DNA from: JAJRXG01 sp038523965
GTDB taxonomy: Bacteria; Bacteroidota; Bacteroidia; Chitinophagales; Saprospiraceae
Length of the DNA: 62,995 bases
Assembly: GCA_038523965.1 (NCBI GenBank)
Contig: JBCBIX010000005.1
Span: 1-62,995, forward strand
Direction of reading: 5' to 3'
Part shown: in pieces, positions 52,183 through 60,333 of the stretch
Position numbering within the stretch: position 1 is the stretch's first letter
How the letters are laid out: each line of letters starts with the position of its first letter
Position numbers and translations under genes: made by a program
The notes under the pieces: generated by a model
The model's input: only the letters and a program-made list of their open reading frames with translations
What the model was told of the DNA's origin: nothing
Databases searched by the model: none

Positions 52183-53115
52183 ATGAGATCGATTCTATTC
52201 GCAGTTGGCCTCCTCGTTGTTTCAGAACTCTCCGCTCAAGGAATCTGCGGAAGTGACCAGGCTTTTAAAATCTTGCATTTTACCAAGACAAGTGGATTCG
52301 ATCATGGTACTCGACAGGTAAGCGCTCAGATGTTCGCTGCGATAGGAATGGAGGAAAACTTCACCATAGAAAGTACTTCAGATGCCAGTGTATTTGACGA
52401 TCTGAATGACTTAATGGATTATGCTGCGGTAGTTTTTTCAAACACATCAGGTAATAATCTCCTGAATACGACTCAGCAGGCCAACTTCGAACAATACATC
52501 GACAGCGGAAAGGGGTTCCTTGGGATTCATGCAGCAACGGATACTTATCGCACTGGCTGGGCTTATTACAATGACCTTGTAGGAGCTATCGTACAGACCG
52601 GCCCCAACCATACTGCCAATAACTACAATGGCACCATGGATGCTCAGATCTCACATCCGACACTTCTTAACATCCCTGATCCTTGGAACAAAAGGGAAGA
52701 ATACTACTACTGGGATCTGAATTTGGGAATGATTGACACAGTGGACATCGTTACTACACTCAAGGTGCGCAGCACTGGATCTCAGTCTTACGATCGAGAA
52801 CGTCCGATCACATGGTTTCAGACATTTTCGACTGGTGCAAGATCATTCTACACGGCACTTGGTCATGCTGGTTCGAATTATACAAGTGACATGGACTTCC
52901 GCCAATTAATTCGCAATGGCATCTGTTGGGTAGCCAAGGCTTCTTCTGATCAGGTGACAGATCCTTCTGCTGCTCGACTTGATATGGATGGAGATATTCA
53001 TTTCACAGATCAGAGTATAGGTCCAGTGTTAAGATCACCGGACGGAAGTTGTTGGACACTTAAGGTTTCAGATACCGGAGTGGTAACATCAGTACCTGCG
53101 GTCTGCCCACAATAA
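52183..53115 (+). CDS. ThuA domain protein, exported
   Basis: The 310-residue protein has a signal peptide (ILFAVGLLVVSELSAQ) and a ThuA-like glutamine amidotransferase fold: KILHFTKTSGFDHGTRQVSA, FEQYIDSGKGFLGIHAATDT, and RPITWFQTF...ARSFYTALGHAGSNY. The domain is common in Bacteroidota carbohydrate-active proteins, where its catalytic role is not established. A C-terminal 50-residue tail (FTDQSIGPVLRSPDGSCWTL) is beta-rich and may be an attachment module. I chose ATG 52183 over the TTG two codons upstream. Confidence 0.85.
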   Translation: MRSILFAVGLLVVSELSAQGICGSDQAFKILHFTKTSGFDHGTRQVSAQMFAAIGMEENFTIESTSDASVFDDLNDLMDYAAVVFSNTSGNNLLNTTQQANFEQYIDSGKGFLGIHAATDTYRTGWAYYNDLVGAIVQTGPNHTANNYNGTMDAQISHPTLLNIPDPWNKREEYYYWDLNLGMIDTVDIVTTLKVRSTGSQSYDRERPITWFQTFSTGARSFYTALGHAGSNYTSDMDFRQLIRNGICWVAKASSDQVTDPSAARLDMDGDIHFTDQSIGPVLRSPDGSCWTLKVSDTGVVTSVPAVCPQ

Positions 53116-53246
53116 GGATCAGGTTTTTGATGCTGACATAGGTCGGCTTTGGTAGTATTTCATGCGGTCGCTGCAGCATTTGAATAGATGCATCACAGGT
53201 CGAAGGTCAACTTTGATGTAATTTGATGGCCTAAGAAGCGGATAGT

Positions 53247-53726
53247 ATGCAACTCAAAATCAACGGAGTCACAAAAGAAATCGATGTCGAGCCAGGTATG
53301 CCTTTGCTCTGGGTATTACGAGATGAACTGAACATGACTGGGACCAAGTATGGATGCGGGGTATCATCCTGTGGTGCCTGTAGCGTCATGCTGGATGGAG
53401 TTGCCGCGCGTACTTGTACCCTACCCGTCAAAGCGGCGGAAGGAAAGGCTATCACTACTATCGAAGGAATTGGATCCGCTGGTGCTCTCTCAGCAGTCCA
53501 ACAAGCGTGGGTCGATCACCAAGTACCACAATGTGGATACTGTCAGAGTGGTATGATCATCGCGGCCGAGGCGCTATTAGATGCTAATCCTGAACCAACA
53601 GATGCGGACATCGATGAGTCTATAACGAACATCTGTCGTTGCGGCACCTATCAACGCATCCGAGAGGCGATCCATACTGCAGCTAAACTGCGCAAAGAAG
53701 CCCCTAATCTTCTGGGCTCACTCTAA
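53247..53726 (+). CDS. Molybdenum hydroxylase Fe-S subunit ([2Fe-2S]2, IorA/CoxS-type)
   Basis: The 159-residue small subunit carries two [2Fe-2S] clusters. The plant-type cluster ligands are in KYGCGVSSCGACSVMLDG with a further Cys in RTCTLP, and the second cluster in PQCGYCQSGMIIAA and NICRCGTYQRI. It passes electrons from the molybdenum site of the large subunit to an acceptor. It starts at ATG 53247, 28 bp before the large-subunit gene. Confidence 0.94.
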   Translation: MQLKINGVTKEIDVEPGMPLLWVLRDELNMTGTKYGCGVSSCGACSVMLDGVAARTCTLPVKAAEGKAITTIEGIGSAGALSAVQQAWVDHQVPQCGYCQSGMIIAAEALLDANPEPTDADIDESITNICRCGTYQRIREAIHTAAKLRKEAPNLLGSL

Positions 53727-53754
53727 TCCCACATCATCTAAAACAACATCCACC

Positions 53755-56019
53755 ATGACAGACAAAAAGACCAAAAAGGGATCCATGAAGCGTCGCGCTT
53801 TTCTCATCACGGGTGGCCTACTCGGAGGAGGTGTTGTCGTCGGTATAGGTGGATTAACGTATGTCAATAAAAAGATCAAACAGTATACGGCTACCGGATT
53901 CGAAGGAGAAATGATGAATGCCTGGGTAAGTGTAACGCCGGACAATGTCATCACACTCGCAGTACCGAGGGCAGAGATGGGCCAGGGAGTATCGACCTCG
54001 GTACCTATGCTCATCGCTGAGGAACTGGAAGTAGACCTGGATCAGATTCGAACTATTCACCCTCAGCCAGAATCACCATATGCAAACACGCAGCTTATAA
54101 CTGGCGCCCCTCGTGATCTATCTCGGGGTATCACACTACAAGAAAAAGTAGCTCAATTCGTACCCGTTGTCGGCACTGGTGGTAGCACAACAATCACTGA
54201 TGGATGGGAGGCCATGCGGATGGTCGGTGCCCAGGCACGCGAGATGTTCGTCAGTGCCGCGGCAGCCAGATGGGAGGTCCCGAAAGCGGATTGCTATGTA
54301 CAGAGTGGATCTGTCTATCACAAGGGCTCAGGGCGCAACGCAACCTATGGCGAGTTGGTCGATGAGGCCAAAAACTTCGCCTCTGATGACCTTGTCCAAC
54401 TCAAGGATGAAAAGGACTTCAAATTAATCGGTACTTCGGCTAAGCGCCTTGACATACCCGAGAAAGTCACAGGTGAAGCCAGCTATGGTCTGGATGTCCG
54501 ACCAGAAGGTATCCGATACGCGGTCATTAAGCATCCGAGTGTTACAGGTGGAGAGATCCTATCCGTCAGCAATGAGGAGGAAGTACTTGCGATGAAAGGA
54601 GTTGAAAAAGTGGCCCTAATCCCACAAGGTGTCGCCATCATCGCAGACAACACCTGGCGCGCTCGCAACGCCTCACTCGTCATAGAGGTCGAAGAGGACC
54701 ACAAGGGAAATGACAAGATCGACGATGAGTATATCAATGATCTTCTTGATGAGGCCATCCATGGAGACGCGATCGCGACACACGAAGATGTGGGTGATGT
54801 CTCGGCAGTATTCACCGATCAGAAAACGAATGTCGAAGGAGTATATGGGGTCCCCTACCTGGCACACGCAACTATGGAGCCACTGAACTGCACCATTCGA
54901 CTCAACGAGGATAAGAGCGCAGATGTCTGGGTAGGCCATCAGGCACCTTCGGTGGCCGTGCAGAGTATTGCCAAGGTGTTGGGTATCCCAAAGGCCAATG
55001 TTAAAATTCATATCCAATATCTCGGTGGTGGGTTTGGTCGTCGCGCTGAGAACGATGTGACTTACAAAGCTGCTGAAGTGGCCAAACAGATGCCCGGTGT
55101 GCCAATTCAATTGGTATTTACACGCGAAGAAGACATGACCAATGATATGTATCGTCCAGGCGCCAAGAGTAAAATGTCTGCTGTCGTAGATCCGGACGGT
55201 ACCATAAGAGCTTGGGATAGTCGGGTCGCCATCCAGTCAGTGATGCAGAGTTCGATGAGTCGAATCATGCCAATGATGGCACCAAAACCAAAAGACGACG
55301 TGTCCACTACGGAGGGGTTAATCCATCTCCCCTATCTCATTCCGAATAAGCGTGTCGCATTTGGCGATGTGCCACTTCCAATGGCGGTTGGATTCTGGCG
55401 TAGCGTAGGGAATTCTCAGAATGCATTTTTTTCTGAGTGCTTCATGGATGAATGTGCCCACGCTGCAAGCCAAGACCCCTACCTGTTTCGCAAGACTAAA
55501 ATGAGTGACCATCCACGTTATGAAGCCGTTCTGGATCGGGTTGCTGAGATGTCAGATTGGGGAAATACCCCAGAAGGTTCCTTTCACGGTATGGCCATTC
55601 TCAAATCCTTTGGCTCTATCGTCGCACAAGTGGCTCAAATCTCTCGGGTCGGAGAAAAGTCGTTCTCCATTGACAAGTATTACTGCGCAGTCGATTGCGG
55701 TCGTACAGTACATCCAGACACGATTAAATCTCAAATGGAAGGGGGCATCATCTTTGGCCTCTCCGCCGCATTATATGGAGAGATTACCTTTTCTAACGGC
55801 TCAGTACAACAACAGAACTTCCCTCAGTACGATATGGTGCGGATGAAAGTAAGTCCTGTAACGGAAGTATCAATTCTTGATGTTGATGCTTATCCTGGTG
55901 GTGTGGGCGAACCAGGGACTCCTCCCGCAGCACCTGCTTTGTGCAATGCCATTTTTGCTGCTTCTGGTGACCGTGTAAGACAACTACCCCTTATAAAACT
56001 GGGATATGAGTTCGTGTAA
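53755..56019 (+). CDS. Molybdenum hydroxylase large subunit (IorB-type, xanthine dehydrogenase family)
   Basis: The 754-residue molybdopterin-cytosine-dinucleotide enzyme resembles isoquinoline 1-oxidoreductase beta subunits. A twin-arginine signal (MKRRAFLITGGLLGGGVV) indicates export in folded form, together with the small subunit. Molybdenum-site blocks are VPRAEMGQGVSTSVPMLIAE, IQYLGGGFGRRAENDV, and the C-terminal GVGEPGTPPAAPALCNAIF with the catalytic Glu. Substrate is unknown. Related enzymes oxidise N-heterocycles or aldehydes. No FAD subunit or cytochrome c partner is encoded next to it, so its electron acceptor is unclear. Confidence 0.92.
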   Translation: MTDKKTKKGSMKRRAFLITGGLLGGGVVVGIGGLTYVNKKIKQYTATGFEGEMMNAWVSVTPDNVITLAVPRAEMGQGVSTSVPMLIAEELEVDLDQIRTIHPQPESPYANTQLITGAPRDLSRGITLQEKVAQFVPVVGTGGSTTITDGWEAMRMVGAQAREMFVSAAAARWEVPKADCYVQSGSVYHKGSGRNATYGELVDEAKNFASDDLVQLKDEKDFKLIGTSAKRLDIPEKVTGEASYGLDVRPEGIRYAVIKHPSVTGGEILSVSNEEEVLAMKGVEKVALIPQGVAIIADNTWRARNASLVIEVEEDHKGNDKIDDEYINDLLDEAIHGDAIATHEDVGDVSAVFTDQKTNVEGVYGVPYLAHATMEPLNCTIRLNEDKSADVWVGHQAPSVAVQSIAKVLGIPKANVKIHIQYLGGGFGRRAENDVTYKAAEVAKQMPGVPIQLVFTREEDMTNDMYRPGAKSKMSAVVDPDGTIRAWDSRVAIQSVMQSSMSRIMPMMAPKPKDDVSTTEGLIHLPYLIPNKRVAFGDVPLPMAVGFWRSVGNSQNAFFSECFMDECAHAASQDPYLFRKTKMSDHPRYEAVLDRVAEMSDWGNTPEGSFHGMAILKSFGSIVAQVAQISRVGEKSFSIDKYYCAVDCGRTVHPDTIKSQMEGGIIFGLSAALYGEITFSNGSVQQQNFPQYDMVRMKVSPVTEVSILDVDAYPGGVGEPGTPPAAPALCNAIFAASGDRVRQLPLIKLGYEFV

Positions 56020-56117
56020 GGCCAGCGTGGATAACTAATAGGAAGCAAGGTTTTCCGAAAAACACAAACTTTGAGGTTTTAGTGACGCCTGACCTGCAAT
56101 CGGGCCAAACCACCAGT

Positions 56118-57158
56118 ATGTCCTTGCTCCACAATCGCGTTGATCGGCGTATTTTAAAAGAACGATTATCCGAGTCGACAGAAAAGCGTACTACGATCTC
56201 CTTCTATAAGTACGCACGCATTAAGAATGTCGAGTTCTTTAGAGATCACTTGTTTATCATGCTGGATCAGATCGACACGTTCGGTCGTATCTACTTGGCT
56301 CACGAAGGAATCAATGGACAGATCTCGATACCGGCTCATCGGATGAATGATCTACGAGAACGACTCAATCAAATCACCTTTTTGGAAGACTGTCGCTTGA
56401 ATGTAGCTATCGAAGATGACGGCAAATCTTTTTACAAACTCATCATCAAGATTCGACAGAAGATCGTGGCTGACGGCATCACAGATGAATCATTTAGCGT
56501 CGCTGACAACGCTGTCCATATCTCGGCTGAGGAATACAACAGACTCACCGATACGGAGGATACTGTTGTCATTGATATGCGTAACCATTACGAACACGAA
56601 GTCGGGCATTTTCGCGGAGCCATCCGTCCTGATGTAACCACTTTTCGCGAATCGCTTCCGATTGTCGAAGACATCCTCCGTGAACACCAAGACAAACATG
56701 TGGTGATGTATTGTACGGGTGGTATTCGGTGTGAGAAAGCGACTGCATATTTTAAGCATCGCGGCTTTGATAATCTCTATCAACTTGACGGAGGCATTAT
56801 CGAGTACACCCGACAAGCCGCAGAACAAGGATTGGAGAATAAGTTCATCGGAAAAAACTTTGTGTTCGATGATCGCCTTGGGGAGCGGATCTCGCCTGAT
56901 ATCATCGCCAAGTGTCATCTCTGTGGTGCCCCTTGTGATGATCATACCAACTGTGCCAATGATGCTTGTCACATCCTCATGATCCAGTGTGAGTCCTGTC
57001 GAAAAAAATTCAATGGATGCTGTTCGACTGAATGTGCTGAGTTCATCAAACTGCCTGCAGCTCAGCGCGCTGAAGAACGCAAAACTCGTGTTTTCAATGG
57101 CGCTCGCTTTCGAAAAGGAAGATACCATGCACTGCGGGCTAACTTGCGTTCGCAATAA
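56118..57158 (+). CDS. trhO: tRNA uridine(34) hydroxylase (rhodanese-domain protein)
   Basis: The 346-residue enzyme is the oxygen-dependent TrhO (formerly YceA), which forms 5-hydroxyuridine at tRNA position 34. An N-terminal acylphosphatase-like domain (FYKYARIKNVEFFRDHL; IYLAHEGINGQISI) is followed by a rhodanese domain (VVIDMRNHYEHEVGHF; active loop YCTGGIRCEKA) and a Cys-rich C-terminal part (CHLCGAPCDDHTNC; CESCRKKFNGCCSTEC). I chose ATG 56118 because the family starts at LHNR. A GTG 36 bp upstream is also open. Confidence 0.93.
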   Translation: MSLLHNRVDRRILKERLSESTEKRTTISFYKYARIKNVEFFRDHLFIMLDQIDTFGRIYLAHEGINGQISIPAHRMNDLRERLNQITFLEDCRLNVAIEDDGKSFYKLIIKIRQKIVADGITDESFSVADNAVHISAEEYNRLTDTEDTVVIDMRNHYEHEVGHFRGAIRPDVTTFRESLPIVEDILREHQDKHVVMYCTGGIRCEKATAYFKHRGFDNLYQLDGGIIEYTRQAAEQGLENKFIGKNFVFDDRLGERISPDIIAKCHLCGAPCDDHTNCANDACHILMIQCESCRKKFNGCCSTECAEFIKLPAAQRAEERKTRVFNGARFRKGRYHALRANLRSQ

Positions 57159-57203
57159 AGGCCTGGATAACTCAGATGTAGTCAATCTCCTACATTGTGC
57201 TTT

Positions 57204-57821
57204 ATGGAGTGGGCGGGTATAAGTTGGTGGCAATGGCTGGGTATGGTGTCGGGTCTGGTATACATCATCACCGCGGCTCGTGAGCTTCAGCACTCTTGGG
57301 CTTATGGCATCATAAGCTCCATATGTATATGTGTGGAAGACTTCTTAGTGACTCACCTATTCATGGATGGCGTTCTCCACATGTTGTATGCCTTCATGGG
57401 TGTCTTAGGCCTATTTCTATGGAGACAAAAGTCCAGTTCTTCTAAGGTTATGAAGATCACACGGATGACTTGGCAAAGTTTTCTTGGATATCTCGTGCTA
57501 TCTGGTTTCATCGGTTGCGGTGCTGGATATCTTTTGGATACGCAGTCGGATGCTTGCTATCCCTACCTGGATAGTTTCATCTCTACACTTGCAGTTTTCT
57601 CGACCTTTTTGGTAATCTATCGGGTACTGGATGTCTGGTGGAATTGGTTTCTGATTAATGTCTGTAGCATCTATCTGTACCTCATGACAGGCGCACCCTG
57701 CTTTGCTCTTTTGTATATCGGATATCTCATTAGCAATGGACTTAAGTGGTATCACTGGATGGGAGAGTGGAAACTTCGTTCAGCCTCGATACCCCGCGCA
57801 CACAGGGATATATCCACTTAA
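57204..57821 (+). CDS. pnuC: PnuC-type nicotinamide riboside transporter
   Basis: The 205-residue inner-membrane protein has seven hydrophobic segments and PnuC features: WWQWLGMVSGLVYIITAARE, the residues around WAYGIISSICICVEDF, and VLDVWWNWFLINVCSIYLYL, which contains the WxxW region of the substrate site. It imports nicotinamide riboside by facilitated diffusion for NAD synthesis. Start ATG 57204 rather than the TTG at 57195. A nucleotide pyrophosphohydrolase gene follows 21 bp later. I saw no NAD or TPP riboswitch upstream. Confidence 0.9.
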   Translation: MEWAGISWWQWLGMVSGLVYIITAARELQHSWAYGIISSICICVEDFLVTHLFMDGVLHMLYAFMGVLGLFLWRQKSSSSKVMKITRMTWQSFLGYLVLSGFIGCGAGYLLDTQSDACYPYLDSFISTLAVFSTFLVIYRVLDVWWNWFLINVCSIYLYLMTGAPCFALLYIGYLISNGLKWYHWMGEWKLRSASIPRAHRDIST

Positions 57822-57842
57822 CTGATAACTCAACGTAGCCGT

Positions 57843-58196
57843 ATGAAGATGACCATAAATGAATGGCAAGCCAAAGTCGACACGTGGATTAGGTCGTACG
57901 GCGTGCGCTACTTCGACGAGATGACAAACACGCTGGTACTTACTGAAGAAGTTGGAGAGTTCGCTCGACTCATCGCTCGTCATTATGGGGAGCAATCATT
58001 CAAAAATGCCAATGATGCCGAACGAGCGCCAGAACTGATTCGCGAAGAGCTCGCAGACATCTTTTTCGTTCTTACCTGTTTGGCAAATCAAATGGGAATC
58101 GACATTACAGAAATCCTCGAACGAAACCTACTCAAAAAGACAACTCGTGACGCTACTCGTCACCTCGATAACACAAAACTCCACCCAGAAGAATAG
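57843..58196 (+). CDS. MazG-like nucleotide pyrophosphohydrolase
   Basis: This 117-residue single-domain protein of the all-alpha NTP pyrophosphatase superfamily has LTEEVGEFARLIARHYG and REELADIFFVLTCLANQMGI, which give the EExxE and ExxD metal-binding residues. Such enzymes hydrolyse non-canonical or excess NTPs to NMP and pyrophosphate. It lies directly after pnuC, and a weak terminator follows. Confidence 0.88.
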   Translation: MKMTINEWQAKVDTWIRSYGVRYFDEMTNTLVLTEEVGEFARLIARHYGEQSFKNANDAERAPELIREELADIFFVLTCLANQMGIDITEILERNLLKKTTRDATRHLDNTKLHPEE

Positions 58197-58201
58197 GTAT
58201 A

Positions 58202-58223
58202 TACCGACCATCCGGTAGTTTTT
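58202..58223 (+). terminator. Short terminator-like hairpin after the mazG-like gene
   Basis: TACCG-ACCATC-CGGTA forms a 5-bp stem followed by GTTTTT, between the convergent mazG-like and dtd genes. The stem is short, so this is a weak intrinsic terminator at best. Confidence 0.4.
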
Positions 58224-58258
58224 GCTCCTGAGTGATGTACTGTCTTTGAGTTCTTTAC

Positions 58259-58708
58259 TCACTCCCTTAGCCTACTGTCGATGAAGATAGTGACAGGCCC
58301 ATCATTTACTAACGAAAGCTGCATATCTGCCCCAAATACGCCTGTCTGAGGAGGTAAGCCACACGCAGTAAACGACGCGATACAGGCCTCATAGAGTGGA
58401 ATCGCATCTTCAGGTCGAGCAGCCTGGATGAACGACGGTCTATTCCCCTTCTTCGTAGAGGCATACAAGGTAAACTGGCTAACCAATAAAATCTGCCCAG
58501 AAACATCATGTATAGATCGATTCATTTTGCCTTCCTCGTCGCCAAACACGCGAAGACCGGAAACCTTTTTGATGATGTACTCGAGATCATCTGCAGTATC
58601 TGCAGCTTGGATTCCCAAGAGGATTACAAATCCTTGGCCGATCTCACCTGTCAAAACTCCATCTGAAATCACTGATGCCTGACTAACACGCTGTACGATA
58701 ACTCTCAC
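58259..58708 (-). CDS. dtd: D-aminoacyl-tRNA deacylase
   Basis: The 149-residue enzyme removes D-amino acids (and glycine) from mischarged tRNA. The two hallmark motifs are LVSQFTLYAST (SQxxL) and NDGPVTIFID (NxGPxT), which meet across the dimer at the active site. The N-terminus MRVIVQRVSQASV is standard. It faces left, away from the long non-coding segment that follows to the right. Confidence 0.96.
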   Translation of the reverse strand: MRVIVQRVSQASVISDGVLTGEIGQGFVILLGIQAADTADDLEYIIKKVSGLRVFGDEEGKMNRSIHDVSGQILLVSQFTLYASTKKGNRPSFIQAARPEDAIPLYEACIASFTACGLPPQTGVFGADMQLSLVNDGPVTIFIDSRLRE

Positions 58709-58789
58709 TGGTAGAATTTAGGTAATACCAACATATTGGAATAATTAGATATGTAAAGCATTGATAATGAGGAGTGAGTCATGAAAAGA

Positions 58790-58808
58790 TATTCCACAAT
58801 TTTCCACA
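58790..58808 (+). other. Pair of DnaA-box-like sites
   Basis: TATTCCACA and TTTTCCACA follow one another with a 10-bp offset, so a DnaA pair would bind on the same face of the helix. The second matches TTWTNCACA fully and differs from TTATCCACA at one position. Confidence 0.45.
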
Positions 58809-58826
58809 GCCTAAGGGTCGGTACCA

Positions 58827-58858
58827 GTGAGTTAACATAGAATGACTGGTGAGTTAAC
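58827..58858 (+). repeat. Direct repeat GTGAGTTAAC
   Basis: Two identical 10-mers at 58827-58836 and 58849-58858 are 22 bp apart (two helical turns). Each contains the palindrome GTTAAC. They lie just right of the DnaA-box-like pair and may bind an origin regulator. Confidence 0.5.
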
Positions 58859-59131
58859 CTTGCACCCGTTCATAAGTCAAAAATCAACCACAAATTTTAC
58901 AATGATCCACTGAATCAACTTCTCAACAATCCACTGTGGGGAAACTGTTACTTCAACAATCCATACGTCATACTGTGTCTATTTCAGGATTAAATGGATG
59001 GGATATAAACACATGTCGTGGATAGCCTGTGAGTACAAGCGAATCCTTCAGATAGATTCCACAAACTCACAGCCTTAATAATGATGATATCTTAAAAAGA
59101 TAATTCATAACCATTAAAGAAAGTAGGCCAG

Positions 59132-59150
59132 CAGGACCTTACAAGTCCTG
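59132..59150 (+). repeat. Hairpin before the heme A synthase gene
   Basis: CAGGAC (59132-59137) and GTCCTG (59145-59150) pair across a 7-nt loop. No U-run follows. It lies 28 bp before the ctaA start and could be part of the origin region or of the ctaA control region. Confidence 0.35.
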
Positions 59151-59165
59151 TGAAAAGGTTCGCTC

Positions 59166-59173
59166 TACATTTG
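59166..59173 (+). promoter_or_regulatory. Possible -7 element of ctaA
   Basis: TACATTTG fits TAnnTTTG and lies 4 nt before the ATG at 59178, implying a leaderless transcript if real. No good -33 element is visible. Confidence 0.25.
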
Positions 59174-59177
59174 ATTT

Positions 59178-60290
59178 ATGATTCCAAAAAGACCTGTAGT
59201 TGTTTGGCTTGTGATCGGACTGATCATGGTGTATTGTCAAATTGTCATAGGTGGTATAACCCGCCTGACAGGAAGCGGACTCTCGATCACGGATTGGGAT
59301 ATCGTTTTTGGTACACTACCACCGCTGAGCGATGCGGAGTGGATGACTGAGTTCGAACTGTATAAAGCCACTCCTCAGTATGAGAAGATCAACCAGGGCA
59401 TGGAGATGGGAAGCATCTTTCAATCTGGTACATTCAAGTTTATCTATTTCTGGGAGTACTTCCACCGGCTCTGGGCGCGAGGTATGGGCTTCGTTTTCTT
59501 GTTTCCATTTTTGTTCTTCTATGCTAAAAAGTGGTTACCAAAGCCACTACTCCGGAATCTTGGAATAGTCGTTGCACTCGCTGGTTTGGCCGCGTGTTTC
59601 GGTTGGATAATGGTAGCCAGTGGTCTGATCGAGCGTCCCTGGGTTAATGCATACAAGCTTGCGATTCATCTGTCTATTGGTATTAGCGTCTTCACCTATC
59701 TACTTTGGACCTACTTGAATTATGCCCATCAATCAAGAGTTACGGTACTGGGTCCATTGCGCAGTCCGAGATGGGTTTATGGTCTGTTAGGTGTGATATG
59801 TTTACAGTTATTCTTAGGTGGGATTATGTCAGGGATGAAGGCTGCACTCATCTATCCGACCTGGCCAGATATTGGTGGAGAGGCACTGCCAGGTGTTTTA
59901 CTGGATCGTTCACAATGGACTTGGACAAATTTTAGGGACTATGACAAAGGACCTTTTGTTTTTGCGTTGATGCACTTCTTACATAGAGGAGTGGCATATG
60001 TATTGACTGGATTGATTGTCTGGTATGGATCGAGGAGTGAACTTTTTGGGCGCAGTAAGGGTCATCTCAGTTTTAAAGTCTTTGTCGTAGCAGTAGCGTT
60101 GCAGGTCGTAATTGGTATCGTAACGGTGGTTAGTAGTGTCGGTGTAATTCCAGTAAGTTGGGGAGTGTTACACCAAGCCATGGCAGTTTTGGTGTTAGCT
60201 TCCTACGTCATTCACATATTCGATTTGAAACGATCGGAAGTGAGTGCACTAAGTCCCGATTCGCCAAAGATGACGGCAGTAGCAGGATAG
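59178..60290 (+). CDS. ctaA: Heme A synthase (COX15/CtaA family)
   Basis: The 370-residue inner-membrane protein with about eight helices oxidises heme O to heme A for cytochrome c oxidase. Conserved residues are in IVIGGITRLTGSGLSITDWD, YFWEYFHRLWARGMGF with a heme-ligand His, HLSIGISVFTYLLW, LMHFLHRGVAYVL and VLHQAMAVLVLAS with further His ligands. The long form and the ITDWD block are typical of the COX15-like branch. No cytochrome oxidase gene is in the window. Its coding strand is visibly richer in G and T than rightward genes on the left. Confidence 0.95.
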   Translation: MIPKRPVVVWLVIGLIMVYCQIVIGGITRLTGSGLSITDWDIVFGTLPPLSDAEWMTEFELYKATPQYEKINQGMEMGSIFQSGTFKFIYFWEYFHRLWARGMGFVFLFPFLFFYAKKWLPKPLLRNLGIVVALAGLAACFGWIMVASGLIERPWVNAYKLAIHLSIGISVFTYLLWTYLNYAHQSRVTVLGPLRSPRWVYGLLGVICLQLFLGGIMSGMKAALIYPTWPDIGGEALPGVLLDRSQWTWTNFRDYDKGPFVFALMHFLHRGVAYVLTGLIVWYGSRSELFGRSKGHLSFKVFVVAVALQVVIGIVTVVSSVGVIPVSWGVLHQAMAVLVLASYVIHIFDLKRSEVSALSPDSPKMTAVAG

Positions 60291-60333
60291 GTGAATCGGT
60301 TACCTTTACCCGCCGGACAATGATGATAGTAGT

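Larger units (their letters stand above)
58709..59177. other. Non-coding segment with origin-of-replication features (oriC candidate)
   Basis: This 469-bp segment lies between divergent genes and holds no plausible gene. It contains DnaA-box-like 9-mers: TTTTCCACA (58800-58808, fits TTWTNCACA), TATTCCACA (58790-58798), TCAACCACA (58884-58892), and weaker matches near 58935, 59018 and 59055. Two boxes start 10 bp apart. It also has a direct repeat GTGAGTTAAC, a repeated CAACAATCCA (near 58925 and 58954), and an AT-rich tract with TAATAATGATGATAT (59086-59100) that could serve as unwinding element and DnaA-trio. Hand counts suggest a change of GC skew across it. No dnaA gene is in the window. 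Confidence 0.55.

Noticed and set aside
52860..52890. GGTTCGAAT segment as a tRNA T-arm
   Set aside because: It is inside the ThuA-domain coding region, and no cloverleaf can be formed around it.
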